Numbered from the stretch's first letter, positions 1-6,285 are shown. The stretch: DNA of 7,070 nucleotides from an uncultured Pseudomonadota bacterium (GCA_946480245.1 CAMLIZ010000198.1:1-7070), one strand, 5' to 3'. Notes: generated by a model not told the origin, from the sequence alone. A program made the numbers and translations.

Positions 1-846
1 ATCCTTGTTGATCGCCACGATCACCTTGGAATCCTTCATGCCGGCCAAGTGCTGAATGGCGCCGCTGATGCCCACCGCCACATACAGCTGGGGCGCCACG
101 ATCTTGCCCGTCTGCCCCACCTGCCAGTCGTTGGGGGCGTAGCCCGCGTCCACCGCCGCACGGCTGGCGCCGAGCGCCGCGCCCAGCTTGTCAGCGAGCG
201 GCGTGAGCACCTCGTTGAACTTCTCTTCTGAGCCGAGCGCACGTCCACCGGACACGATGATCTTCGCCGCGGTCAGCTCCGGCCGGTCGCTCTTGGTGAC
301 CTCACGTCCCACGAAGTCGCTCTTGCCGCTGTCTGCCACCGCGGGCACCGTTTCTACCGGGACTGAACCACCACCGGTGGTGGCCGCATCGAAGCCCGTG
401 GTGCGAACGGTGATCACCTTCACCTTGTCGCCGCTTTGCACCGTGGCGATCGCGTTGCCGGCATAGATGGGGCGCTCGAAGGTGTCCGGCGCATTGACCC
501 TGGTGATGTCGGTGAGCTGGGCCACGTCGAGCTTGGCCGCGACGCGAGGTGCCACGTTCTTGCCACCGGCCGTGGCGGGAAAGAGGATGTGGCTGTAGCC
601 CTCGGCGACGGCCAGCACCTGCGCCGCAATGTTCTCGGCCAGCTGATCGCCAAGTTGGGGCGCGTCGGCATGCACCACCTTGCTCACACCGGTGATCTTC
701 GCGGCCTGCTGGGCCGCCCCGGCAGCGTTGCTGCCCGCCACCAGCACGTGCACATCGCCTCCGCAGGCGGCTGCAGCGGTGACTGTGTTGAGGGTCGCGC
801 CCTTGATCGAGGCGTTGTCGTGTTCGGCAATGACGAGTGCAGTCAT
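1..846 (-). CDS. etfA: Electron transfer flavoprotein alpha subunit (C-terminus cut by left edge)
   Basis: EtfA pairs with EtfB in a soluble heterodimer that accepts electrons from acyl-CoA and related dehydrogenases and passes them to ETF:ubiquinone oxidoreductase; the alpha subunit binds FAD. The reading frame is open from the ATG (844-846) to the window edge, giving 282 residues of a family usually about 310 long, so only the last part of the C-terminal domain is missing. The N-terminal domain begins MTALVIAEHDN. FAD-domain landmarks are GGRALGSEEKF (200-210), SRAAVDAG (228-235, Arg229), QVGQTGK (242-248), and the alpha-subunit signature from LYVAVGISG (254-262) through IQHLAGM (264-270) to the AIN at 278-280, with Ser261 and His266. 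The start is supported by a Shine-Dalgarno sequence AAGGTGAT (853-860), 6 nt upstream, inside the last codons of etfB. Only 2 bp separate it from the etfB stop, so translational coupling is likely. Identity is very secure. Confidence 0.97.
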   Translation of the reverse strand, partial: MTALVIAEHDNASIKGATLNTVTAAAACGGDVHVLVAGSNAAGAAQQAAKITGVSKVVHADAPQLGDQLAENIAAQVLAVAEGYSHILFPATAGGKNVAPRVAAKLDVAQLTDITRVNAPDTFERPIYAGNAIATVQSGDKVKVITVRTTGFDAATTGGGSVPVETVPAVADSGKSDFVGREVTKSDRPELTAAKIIVSGGRALGSEEKFNEVLTPLADKLGAALGASRAAVDAGYAPNDWQVGQTGKIVAPQLYVAVGISGAIQHLAGMKDSKVIVAINKD

Positions 847-848
847 GA

Positions 849-1598
849 TCAGATCACCTTGGCTTCGTTCTTCAGCTTCGCGACCAGCGTGGCCACATCG
901 GGCACCTTGATGCCGGCGCTGCGCTTGGGAGGTTCGCCCACCTTTAGCGTCTTGATGCGCGGGGTCACGTCCACCCCCAGGTCGGCCGGCTTCAGGATCT
1001 CGAGCGGCTTCTTCTTAGCCTTCATGATGTTGGGCAAGGTCACGTAGCGCGGCTCATTCAGACGCAGGTCCGTGGTGATCACCGCCGGAAGCGCGAGCTT
1101 CACTGTCTCGAGCCCACCGTCGACTTCGCGCTTCACCGTGGCGGCGCCATCGGCCACTTCCACCTTCGACGCGAAGGTGGCCTGGGGCAGATCCGCCAGC
1201 GCGGCCAGCATCTGGCCGGTCTGGTTGCAGTCGTCGTCGATCGCCTGTTTGCCCAGGATCACCAGTTGCGGCTGTTCCTTGTCGACCAGCGCCTTCAAGA
1301 TCTTGGCCACGGCGAGCGGCTGCAGTTCGACATCTGTCTCGACAAGAATGGCGCGATCGGCACCGATGGCCATCGCGGTGCGCAGCGTCTCCTGGCATTG
1401 CGTCACGCCGCAGGACACCGCGATCACCTCGGTCACCACGCCCTTTTCCTTCAGCCGAACCGCCTCTTCGACGGCGATCTCGTCAAAGGGGTTCATGCTC
1501 ATCTTGACGTTGGCAATGTCCACCCCCGTGCCGTCTGACTTCACGCGAACTTTCACGTTGTAGTCGACGACGCGCTTGACCGGTACCAGAACCTTCAT
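849..1598 (-). CDS. etfB: Electron transfer flavoprotein beta subunit
   Basis: This is the AMP-binding beta subunit of the ETF heterodimer and the docking partner for acyl-CoA dehydrogenases. It is complete at 249 residues, the usual family length. The N-terminus [20 protein letters not shown] is typical. Visible landmarks are [17 protein letters not shown] (35-51), the nucleotide-binding stretch [14 protein letters not shown] (116-129), the beta-subunit signature [20 protein letters not shown] (156-175), and the dehydrogenase recognition loop [15 protein letters not shown] (184-198), where Leu188 corresponds by motif to the anchor leucine of mitochondrial ETF beta. The ATG is fixed by a very good Shine-Dalgarno AAGGAGA (1607-1613). 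etfB is the first gene of an etfBA operon; no acyl-CoA dehydrogenase or ETF-quinone oxidoreductase gene is visible in the window. The upstream region carries two operator-like palindromes. Confidence 0.98.
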   Translation of the reverse strand: MKVLVPVKRVVDYNVKVRVKSDGTGVDIANVKMSMNPFDEIAVEEAVRLKEKGVVTEVIAVSCGVTQCQETLRTAMAIGADRAILVETDVELQPLAVAKILKALVDKEQPQLVILGKQAIDDDCNQTGQMLAALADLPQATFASKVEVADGAATVKREVDGGLETVKLALPAVITTDLRLNEPRYVTLPNIMKAKKKPLEILKPADLGVDVTPRIKTLKVGEPPKRSAGIKVPDVATLVAKLKNEAKVI

Positions 1599-1606
1599 GG
1601 CGCGAA

Positions 1607-1613
1607 TCTCCTT
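1607..1613 (-). promoter_or_regulatory. Ribosome binding site of etfB
   Basis: AAGGAGA on the minus strand closely matches the anti-Shine-Dalgarno complement. Its GGAG core ends 9 nt before the etfB ATG (1596-1598). It decides the etfB start and predicts efficient translation. Confidence 0.85.
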
Positions 1614-1618
1614 GTTGA

Positions 1619-1634
1619 TTGACGTAAACGTTAA
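1619..1634 (-). promoter_or_regulatory. Candidate MerR-type (LiuR-like) operator upstream of etfB
   Basis: The plus-strand sequence TTGACGTAAACGTTAA is an imperfect palindrome in which 6 of 8 half-site positions pair. It fits the pattern TTnACGTnnACGTnAA. From memory, that pattern resembles sites of LiuR, a MerR-family regulator of branched-chain amino-acid and fatty-acid degradation genes in proteobacteria; ETF genes are plausible members of such regulons. The site lies 20 bp from the etfB start, just upstream of the ribosome binding site. Bound there, a protein could block transcription elongation or a close promoter. The palindrome is seen; the regulator assignment is inference. Confidence 0.4.
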
Positions 1635-1639
1635 GTGGG

Positions 1640-1645
1640 ATTCTA
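1640..1645 (-). promoter_or_regulatory. Possible -10 hexamer for etfBA
   Basis: On the minus strand the hexamer TAGAAT matches the sigma-70 -10 consensus at five of six positions and lies 41 nt upstream of the etfB ATG. No good -35 hexamer is present 16-18 bp upstream. An alternative -10, TAAAAT (1703-1708), lies next to the perfect palindrome at 1690-1701. The true promoter cannot be chosen by eye. Confidence 0.25.
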
Positions 1646-1684
1646 GAGGGGCGAGTGCTCGTCACCGTGCAAAGACCGCACCAT

Positions 1685-1706
1685 AAAACGAACGATCGTT
1701 CTATTT
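1685..1706. promoter_or_regulatory. TetR-type operator-like palindrome between etfB and murI
   Basis: The core GAACGATCGTTC (1690-1701) is a perfect 12-bp palindrome. Two mismatched pairs flank it, then AAA/TTT pairs, giving an imperfect 22-bp element in an AT-rich patch of a GC-rich intergenic region. An AACG half-site facing CGTT is common in operators of TetR-family regulators, including those of acyl-CoA and fatty-acid degradation genes in betaproteobacteria. A minus-strand -10-like hexamer TAAAAT (1703-1708) adjoins it, so binding would occlude a promoter there. The element is 84 bp from the murI start, so control of murI is possible but less likely. The palindrome is certain; the regulator is not identified. 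Confidence 0.5.
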
Positions 1707-1784
1707 TAGATGCGACTCTCAACCACCACTGTCGTCGCCGCGACAACAGCCATGCGCAGCCGTTGCCGCTAGACTGCCGGCCCG

Positions 1785-2582
1785 ATGCCTACACCCCCAC
1801 GCCAACCTTGCGGGATCGGAGTCTTCGACTCCGGCGTCGGCGGGCTGTCGGTTTTGCGAGCGCTGCGTCGGACCCTGCCGACGGCACCGCTGCACTACGT
1901 GGCCGATTCAGCCTATGCACCCTACGGCGACCGACCGGCACGCGAGGTGATCGAGCGCTGCGAGCGGCTCGTCACGTATCTGGTCGACGCGGGCGCGCAG
2001 TTGCTCGTCGTGGCCTGCAATACAGCGACGACGTCTGCGATCGGAGCACTGAGGACGCAGTGGCCACATACGGCCTTCGTGGGCGTGGAGCCAGGGGTGA
2101 AGCCCGCGGTTGACCGCACGCGCAACGGACGCATCGGCGTCATGGCGACGCAGCGCACGATAGACAGCGAACGCATGACGGCACTTGTTGCGCAGCATGC
2201 GGCTCAGTGCACGGTGCTGCTACAGCCCTGCCCCGGCCTCGCCGACGCCATAGAGGCTGGACCGGGCGCCACGGAGCACGTCGAAATGCTGCTCGCTCGC
2301 TACTGCGCGCCGCTGGTTGCCGCCAACGTTGACACTGTCGTACTCGGCTGCACCCACTATCCGCTGATTGCGGATCGCATTGCGCAGCATCTCGGCGCGC
2401 ATGTCACCTTGGTGGACACCGCCGAGGCCGTAGCCGAGCGGACGCGCAATCTCTGGGCGCCCCCAGGCACGGCATGCGATGCTTCGCTGCGCCTGGAAAC
2501 CACCGGCGACGCAGCAAAGCTGCGCCCGCAGGCCAGGCGCTGGATCGACGCCGCAGTCGACGCGCAACGCGTCGCGCTTTGA
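1785..2582 (+). CDS. murI: Glutamate racemase
   Basis: MurI interconverts L- and D-glutamate without a cofactor, supplying D-glutamate for the peptidoglycan stem peptide in the cytoplasm. The 265-residue length is normal. The conserved elements are FDSGVGG (14-20, Asp15 and Ser16), PYGDR (46-50), the first catalytic cysteine in ACNTATTSA (Cys78), the EPGVKPA segment (102-108), and the second catalytic cysteine with its partner histidine in GCTHYPL (Cys189, His191). All catalytic residues are present. An in-frame TAG at 1770-1772 excludes an upstream extension, so ATG 1785 is the first possible start; it has no recognisable Shine-Dalgarno sequence. The gene is divergent from etfB and convergent with the acetyltransferase gene, 9 bp from its stop. 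It appears to be a single-gene unit on its strand, with no clear promoter hexamers. Confidence 0.97.
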   Translation: MPTPPRQPCGIGVFDSGVGGLSVLRALRRTLPTAPLHYVADSAYAPYGDRPAREVIERCERLVTYLVDAGAQLLVVACNTATTSAIGALRTQWPHTAFVGVEPGVKPAVDRTRNGRIGVMATQRTIDSERMTALVAQHAAQCTVLLQPCPGLADAIEAGPGATEHVEMLLARYCAPLVAANVDTVVLGCTHYPLIADRIAQHLGAHVTLVDTAEAVAERTRNLWAPPGTACDASLRLETTGDAAKLRPQARRWIDAAVDAQRVAL

Positions 2583-2591
2583 CGGCCCGCC

Positions 2592-3224
2592 CTACGCCAG
2601 CAGACTCAGCACCGAGTCGGATACCGAATCGAGCGCAAAGTAGACGCGACATCCGAACAGCCACACAGCGGTGGCGGTGGCGATGCGCCTCTGCCCAAGT
2701 TTCTCCGCCACTCGAAGTGCCGCGCGATTGTTCGTGCGTCGCCACGCCAGTTGTCGCACCGCCTGCTGCGCGGCCGCGTGCGAACACGCCAGCCGGTTCA
2801 ATGCGGTCGACACACCGAGCCCCCTGTAGGTGGGCAGGGTAAGCGCGTCGAAAGTGATGAACTCGCCGGGCCTTGGCTGAAGAGCTGATCCCACTTCGCT
2901 CACGCGCTGTCGACCGAAGGTCATCCAGAGCATCGCCACCACCTGATCCTGATGGCTGGCCAGCAGCAGCACATTGCCACGGTCCAGTCGCGCTTCGAGC
3001 AGGTCGGAGCCGAGGCCAAGCACCGCGACAAGTTGCCCGGCATAGCGCTCAATATCCGCCCGCTGGGCTACGAACAGCCGCAGCTCGCCCAGGTGGCTCT
3101 CTGCGCTGGCCTGTGCCGGCTGCAGCCGCGTCTCGAAAAACAATACGCGTTGCACGTGAAGCACGCGGCACGCTGCTGCAGCGAAAACCGCGCCGGCACG
3201 GCTGAGGATGGAGCGTTCCGCCAT
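2592..3224 (-). CDS. GNAT-family N-acetyltransferase, substrate unknown
   Basis: The product is a 210-residue protein with a single GNAT fold. The acetyl-CoA binding motif A is in the segment FDALTLPTYRGLGVSTAL (125-142), with RGLG at 134-137 matching the R/Q-x-x-G-x-G/A pyrophosphate-binding loop in shortened form. A downstream NNRAALRVAEKLGQRR (165-180) matches the conserved N-x-x-A...LG motif B of the family. No signal peptide or membrane segment is clear; the alanine-rich stretch near residues 11-19 is too short. The start ATG (3222-3224) lacks a good Shine-Dalgarno sequence. It is chosen because the frame upstream runs through tRNA-Leu, which cannot be coding. The gene lies 61 bp downstream of tRNA-Leu on the same strand with no terminator between, so co-transcription is possible. 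The acceptor (amine, protein or small molecule) cannot be read from the sequence. Confidence 0.85.
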   Translation of the reverse strand: MAERSILSRAGAVFAAAACRVLHVQRVLFFETRLQPAQASAESHLGELRLFVAQRADIERYAGQLVAVLGLGSDLLEARLDRGNVLLLASHQDQVVAMLWMTFGRQRVSEVGSALQPRPGEFITFDALTLPTYRGLGVSTALNRLACSHAAAQQAVRQLAWRRTNNRAALRVAEKLGQRRIATATAVWLFGCRVYFALDSVSDSVLSLLA

Positions 3225-3285
3225 GGGAAAAGAGCGTATCAGACGGAATCGGACCGATGGGTTTCGCAATCGTGCTTTGCGCACA

Positions 3286-3377
3286 TGGTGCCCGGAACGG
3301 GAATCGAACCCGTACGCCCTCTTTCGAGAGGCGGCGGATTTTAAGTCCGCTGCGTCTGCCAGTTTCGCCACCCGGGC
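3286..3377 (-). tRNA. tRNA-Leu(UAA)
   Basis: The minus strand folds as a class II tRNA of 92 nt including CCA. The acceptor stem GCCCGGG pairs with TCCGGGC (one G-U), the discriminator is A, and CCA is encoded at 3286-3288. The anticodon arm is GCGGA-CTTAAAA-TCCGC, with anticodon TAA at 3341-3343, reading UUA and by wobble UUG. A long variable arm (CCTCTCGAAAGAGG region) confirms the class II type. The T arm contains GGTTCGATTCC. It is the third gene of the tRNA cluster and the nearest upstream gene of the acetyltransferase. Confidence 0.98.
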
Positions 3378-3407
3378 CGGCGCGCGATTATGGCAACGCC
3401 AAAGACA

Positions 3408-3429
3408 AGGGCCTCGCATGCGAGGCCCT
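3408..3429 (-). terminator. Terminator hairpin after tRNA-Cys
   Basis: These 22 bases form a perfect palindrome: a 9-bp GC-rich stem (AGGGCCTCG with CGAGGCCCT) around a CATG loop. On the minus strand it is followed by TTGTCTTT, a moderate U-rich tail. It sits 6 bp downstream of tRNA-Cys and 30 bp upstream of tRNA-Leu, so it fits a Rho-independent terminator, perhaps a leaky one, between the two tRNA genes. No T-tract follows it on the plus strand. Confidence 0.7.
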
Positions 3430-3435
3430 GCAATT

Positions 3436-3509
3436 TGGAGGCGCGGGGCGGAGTCGAACCGCCCTGGACGGATTTGCAATCCGCTGCATAACCGCTTTGC
3501 TACCGCGCC
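3436..3509 (-). tRNA. tRNA-Cys(GCA)
   Basis: This is a 74-nt cloverleaf on the minus strand. Acceptor GGCGCGG pairs with CCGCGCC, the discriminator is T (U73, the identity base for cysteine), and CCA is encoded at 3436-3438. The anticodon arm is GCGGA-TTGCAAA-TCCGT, with anticodon GCA at 3475-3477. The T arm is GGGCGGTTCGACTCCGCCC. It is the middle gene of the Gly-Cys-Leu cluster, 113 bp after tRNA-Gly, with a terminator-like hairpin immediately downstream. Confidence 0.98.
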
Positions 3510-3542
3510 CTCGGTTCTGCTCGGCCCGGATTCTCACACAGG

Positions 3543-3570
3543 CCGCAAAGACCCTTTGGTTGCTTTGCGG
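3543..3570. other. Inverted repeat upstream of tRNA-Cys
   Basis: CCGCAAAG (3543-3550) and CTTTGCGG (3563-3570) form a perfect 8-bp stem around a 12-nt loop. Inside the loop, ACC and GGT can add three more pairs. Neither strand shows a T-tract after it, so it is not a clear terminator. It lies between the tRNA-Gly terminator and tRNA-Cys, 33 bp before the tRNA-Cys 5' end. It could be an operator, part of the tRNA-Cys promoter region, or a precursor-RNA stem-loop. Confidence 0.4.
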
Positions 3571-3589
3571 TGAGTGCAGTTCCAGGCAG

Positions 3590-3615
3590 AAAAAAGGGAA
3601 GCAGATGCTTCCCTT
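3590..3615 (-). terminator. Rho-independent terminator after tRNA-Gly
   Basis: On the minus strand the stem AAGGGAAGC pairs with GCTTCCCTT (9 bp) around the loop ATCT, and a run of six T (3595 to 3590, overlapping the stem end) follows. This is a canonical intrinsic terminator 7 bp past the tRNA-Gly CCA. It is also the first strong terminator met by transcripts leaving lon. Confidence 0.88.
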
Positions 3616-3622
3616 CGGTATT

Positions 3623-3698
3623 TGGAGCGGGAAACGAGGCTCGAACTCGCGACCTCAACCTTGGCAAGGTTGCGCTCTACCAACTGAGCTATTCCCGC
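3623..3698 (-). tRNA. tRNA-Gly(GCC)
   Basis: This is a 76-nt cloverleaf on the minus strand. Acceptor GCGGGAA pairs with TTCCCGC, the discriminator is T, and CCA is encoded at 3623-3625. The D arm is TAGCTCAGTTGGTAGAGC. The anticodon arm is CAACC-TTGCCAA-GGTTG, with anticodon GCC at 3663-3665, reading GGC and GGU. The T arm contains GAGTTCGAGCCTC. It is the first gene of the tRNA cluster, has its own candidate promoter, and is followed by a strong terminator. Confidence 0.98.
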
Positions 3699-3703
3699 GT
3701 CGC

Positions 3704-3719
3704 CGGTCACTGCTGACCG
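3704..3719 (-). other. Stem-loop in the tRNA-Gly 5' leader
   Basis: CGGTCA and TGACCG form a 6-bp stem with a 4-nt loop, 5 bp upstream of the mature tRNA-Gly 5' end. A second imperfect stem lies just upstream at 3726-3751 (7 of 8 pairs). Neither has a T-tract. They would be part of the precursor removed by RNase P; a regulatory role is only possible. Confidence 0.4.
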
Positions 3720-3759
3720 CTTCACCGCTCAACGCGTTACGTTGTTCAGCGAAGCGCGC

Positions 3760-3789
3760 AGTATATATCGACCGTCTCCTTTGATGCAA
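3760..3789 (-). promoter_or_regulatory. Candidate tRNA-Gly promoter with GC-rich discriminator
   Basis: On the minus strand, TTGCAT (3784-3789) and TATACT (3760-3765, five of six consensus bases) lie 18 bp apart, and an overlapping TATATA is also present. The -10 is followed directly by GCGCGC, a GC-rich discriminator typical of stringently controlled stable-RNA promoters. The -35 begins 7 bp after the lon stop codon. The predicted start would give a leader of roughly 55 nt before tRNA-Gly. Confidence 0.6.
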
Positions 3790-3795
3790 GACCCT

Positions 3796-6234
3796 TCAGT
3801 GCTTCACAGCTTCGATGGGTTGTGCGCCTTCGCCTGTCTTCGCCGCAGCAGCAGGGGGGGCAGCAGGCTCCGCCTTGGCCGCCTCCTCCTCCGGCAACGG
3901 CTCAGGTGCACGCTCCAACGCAACCTCGAGTACACGATCAATCCACTTGACCGGAACAATCTCGAGCTTGTTCTTCACGTTCTCCGGAATGTCCTGCAGA
4001 TCCTTGACGTTCTCTTCCGGAATCATCACGGTCTTGATGCCGCCGCGGTGAGCGGCGAGCAGTTTCTCCTTCAGACCGCCGATCGCAGTGACTTCGCCGC
4101 GCAGCGTGATCTCCCCTGTCATGGCGACATCTGCCCGGACCGGAATACCCGTCAGCGCCGACACGAAGGCGGTGGTCATCGCGATACCCGCGCTTGGGCC
4201 GTCCTTCGGCGTGGCTCCGTCTGGCACGTGGATATGGATGTCCCGCTTCTCGAACAGCTCGTCCTTGATGCCAAGCCGGCGCGCACGCGAGCGCACGACC
4301 GAGCGCGCAGCCTCGACGGACTCTTTCATCACGTCACCCAACTGGCCCGTGCGGATGATGTTGCCCTTGCCGGGCATCACTGCCGCCTCGATGGTCAGCA
4401 AGTCGCCGCCAACCTCGGTCCACGCAAGACCCACCACCTGGCCGACCTGGTTCTCCTTTTCGGCTTGCCCGTAAGTGAAGCGACGCACTCCGAGGAAGTC
4501 GTTCAGGTTCTCATCGGTCACCACCACCTGGCCGGCGTAGGTCTTGAGCTGGATCCCCTTGACCACCTTGCGGCAGATCTTGGAGATCTCGCGCTCGAGC
4601 GAGCGCACACCGGCCTCACGGGTGTAATAGCGGATGATTCCCCGGATCGCACCTTCGGTGACGTCCATCTCCTCCGGCTTCACGCCATTGTTCTTCTGCT
4701 GCTTCGGCAGCAGGTAGCGTTGGGCGATGTTGAGCTTCTCATCCTCCGTATAACCAGACAGGCGAATCACTTCCATCCGGTCGAGTAGCGCTGGAGGGAT
4801 GTTCAGCGAGTTCGACGTTGCGACGAACATCACGTCGCTCAAGTCGAAGTCCACCTCTACGTAGTGGTCGCTGAAGGTGTGGTTCTGCTCAGGATCCAGC
4901 ACCTCAAGCAGTGCCGACGACGGATCACCGCGGAAATCCATTCCGAGCTTGTCGATCTCGTCGAGCAGGAACAGCGGATTGCGCGTGCCGATCTTCGCCA
5001 GGCTTTGCAGCACCTTGCCCGGCATGGACCCGATGTAGGTGCGGCGATGCCCACGAATTTCGGCCTCGTCACGCACGCCGCCCAGGGCCATGCGGACGAA
5101 CTTGCGACCGGTGGCGCGAGCGACGCTTTGGCCGAGCGAAGTCTTGCCCACGCCTGGCGGCCCCACCAGGCACAGAATGGGTGCCTTCACCTTCTCGACG
5201 CGCTGTTGTACCGCGAGGTACTCGAGGATCCGGTCCTTTACCTTTTCCAGGCCGTAGTGGTCCTCATTGAGGACATCCTCGGCGAACGCGAGGTCGTGCT
5301 TGATCTTCGTCTTCTTGGCCCACGGGAGGTTGACCAGCGTGTCGATGTAGTTGCGCACGACGGTGGCTTCAGCCGACATCGGCGACATCAGCTTCAGCTT
5401 CTTCAGTTCCGCGTCAGCCTTCTTGCGCGCTTCCTTCGGCATCCGGGCGGCCTTGATGCGCTTCTCGAGTTCCTCGAGATCGGCGCCTTCCTCACCATCG
5501 CCCAGTTCCTTCTGGATGGCCTTGACCTGTTCGTTCAGGTAGTACTCGCGCTGGCTCTTTTCCATCTGGCGCTTCACGCGGCCCCGGATGCGCTTTTCAA
5601 CCTGAAGAATGTCGACCTCGTGCTCCAGCAGCTCGAGCAGCTTCTCAAGGCGCTTGGCTACGTCGTACAAATCGAGCACGCTCTGCTTGGCGTCGAGCTT
5701 CAGCGGCAGGTGCGCCGCGATCGTGTCTGCCAGACGCCCCGCGTCGTCGATCCCGGCGATCGACGTGAGGATCTCGGGAGGGATCTTCTTGTTCAGCTTG
5801 ACGTACTGGTCGAACTGCTGCGTCACCGCGCGGCGCAATGCCTCGATTTCGGGCTTGGTGTCAGCCAGAGGCGGCACTGGCGTGACGTCGGCGATGAAGT
5901 GCTCGCCGTTGTCCGAAATCGAATTGGTGCGGGCACGCTGGATGCCTTCAACGAGCACCTTCACCGTGCCGTCGGGCAGCTTCAGCATCTGCAGGATGGT
6001 GGAGACGCAGCCGACGTGGAACATGTCCTCCGCCTTGGGCTCGTCCTTGCCGGCGGCCTTCTGGGCGACCAGCATGATCTGGCGGCCGGCCTCCATGGCG
6101 GCCTCGAGCGCCTTGATGGACTTAGGGCGTCCCACGAACAGCGGGATCACCATGTGGGGGAACACCACCACGTCGCGCAGCGGTAGCAGCGGCAGGGTGA
6201 TGGGTTCTTCAGGCAGTACGGGATGTCCGGACAT
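3796..6234 (-). CDS. lon: ATP-dependent Lon protease (LonA type)
   Basis: Lon is a cytoplasmic homohexameric AAA+ serine protease that degrades misfolded proteins and selected regulators. This copy is complete at 812 residues. In order it has the N-terminal substrate-binding domain (from about 11, [20 protein letters not shown]), a long helical region (about 190-305), Walker A GPPGVGKT (358-365), Walker B LFLLDEID (421-428), and the protease domain with TPKDGPSAG (Ser681) and GGLKEK (Lys724), the catalytic Ser-Lys dyad 43 residues apart as in E. coli Lon. The absence of an inserted transmembrane segment marks it as LonA. The C-terminus carries an extra Ala/Pro/Glu-rich tail (about 776-812) beyond the E. 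coli length of 784. The ATG is supported by GAGAGG (6240-6245), 5 nt upstream. It follows clpX by 113 bp on the same strand and may have a heat-shock promoter of its own. Confidence 0.99.
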   Translation of the reverse strand: MSGHPVLPEEPITLPLLPLRDVVVFPHMVIPLFVGRPKSIKALEAAMEAGRQIMLVAQKAAGKDEPKAEDMFHVGCVSTILQMLKLPDGTVKVLVEGIQRARTNSISDNGEHFIADVTPVPPLADTKPEIEALRRAVTQQFDQYVKLNKKIPPEILTSIAGIDDAGRLADTIAAHLPLKLDAKQSVLDLYDVAKRLEKLLELLEHEVDILQVEKRIRGRVKRQMEKSQREYYLNEQVKAIQKELGDGEEGADLEELEKRIKAARMPKEARKKADAELKKLKLMSPMSAEATVVRNYIDTLVNLPWAKKTKIKHDLAFAEDVLNEDHYGLEKVKDRILEYLAVQQRVEKVKAPILCLVGPPGVGKTSLGQSVARATGRKFVRMALGGVRDEAEIRGHRRTYIGSMPGKVLQSLAKIGTRNPLFLLDEIDKLGMDFRGDPSSALLEVLDPEQNHTFSDHYVEVDFDLSDVMFVATSNSLNIPPALLDRMEVIRLSGYTEDEKLNIAQRYLLPKQQKNNGVKPEEMDVTEGAIRGIIRYYTREAGVRSLEREISKICRKVVKGIQLKTYAGQVVVTDENLNDFLGVRRFTYGQAEKENQVGQVVGLAWTEVGGDLLTIEAAVMPGKGNIIRTGQLGDVMKESVEAARSVVRSRARRLGIKDELFEKRDIHIHVPDGATPKDGPSAGIAMTTAFVSALTGIPVRADVAMTGEITLRGEVTAIGGLKEKLLAAHRGGIKTVMIPEENVKDLQDIPENVKNKLEIVPVKWIDRVLEVALERAPEPLPEEEAAKAEPAAPPAAAAKTGEGAQPIEAVKH

Positions 6235-6257
6235 GGATACCTCTCTTTCTCGGGCCT

Positions 6258-6285
6258 ACTTAAGGGCCGAGCCGAAATTTGCAAG
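6258..6285 (-). promoter_or_regulatory. Candidate heat-shock (sigma-32) promoter of lon
   Basis: On the minus strand, CTTGCAAA (6278-6285) resembles the sigma-32 -35 element CTTGAAA. CCCTTAAGT (6258-6266) loosely resembles the -10 element CCCCATnT, with 13 bp between the CTTGCA hexamer and the -10. lon is a classic heat-shock gene, which supports the reading. The -10 match is weak, so this is tentative. The predicted start would leave a leader of about 15-20 nt containing the ribosome binding site. Confidence 0.45.

Noticed and set aside
436..1047. Plus-strand open frame of 203 codons opposite etfA and etfB
   Set aside because: It overlaps two well-conserved genes in antisense, shows no domain, and is explained by GC-rich codon structure.
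2559..2573. Hairpin GACGCG-CAA-CGCGTC near the end of murI as a terminator
   Set aside because: It lies within the coding sequence and is followed only by GCGCTTTGA, not a T-run. A GC-rich coding palindrome is the simpler reading.
2592..3479. A longer version of the acetyltransferase frame starting at 3479 (295 residues)
   Set aside because: The first 85 codons run through tRNA-Leu and end inside tRNA-Cys; the peptide segment VAKLADAADLKSAASR is a translated tRNA. The ATG at 3224 is the first start clear of the tRNA genes.
3534..3725. Minus-strand open frame of 63 codons containing GIAQLVERNLAKVEVASSS
   Set aside because: It is a translation of tRNA-Gly, a well-known annotation artefact, not a protein.
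3208..3784. Plus-strand open frames at 3208-3573 and 3257-3784
   Set aside because: They are antisense translations of the three tRNA genes (GNRTRT, GRSRTALDG and GSNSRPQP are typical artefact strings).
4864..6186. Plus-strand open frame of 440 codons opposite lon
   Set aside because: It is the mirror of a high-GC gene with strong codon bias. Its composition is rich in Leu, His, Val and Arg without recognisable domains, while lon on the other strand is fully conserved.
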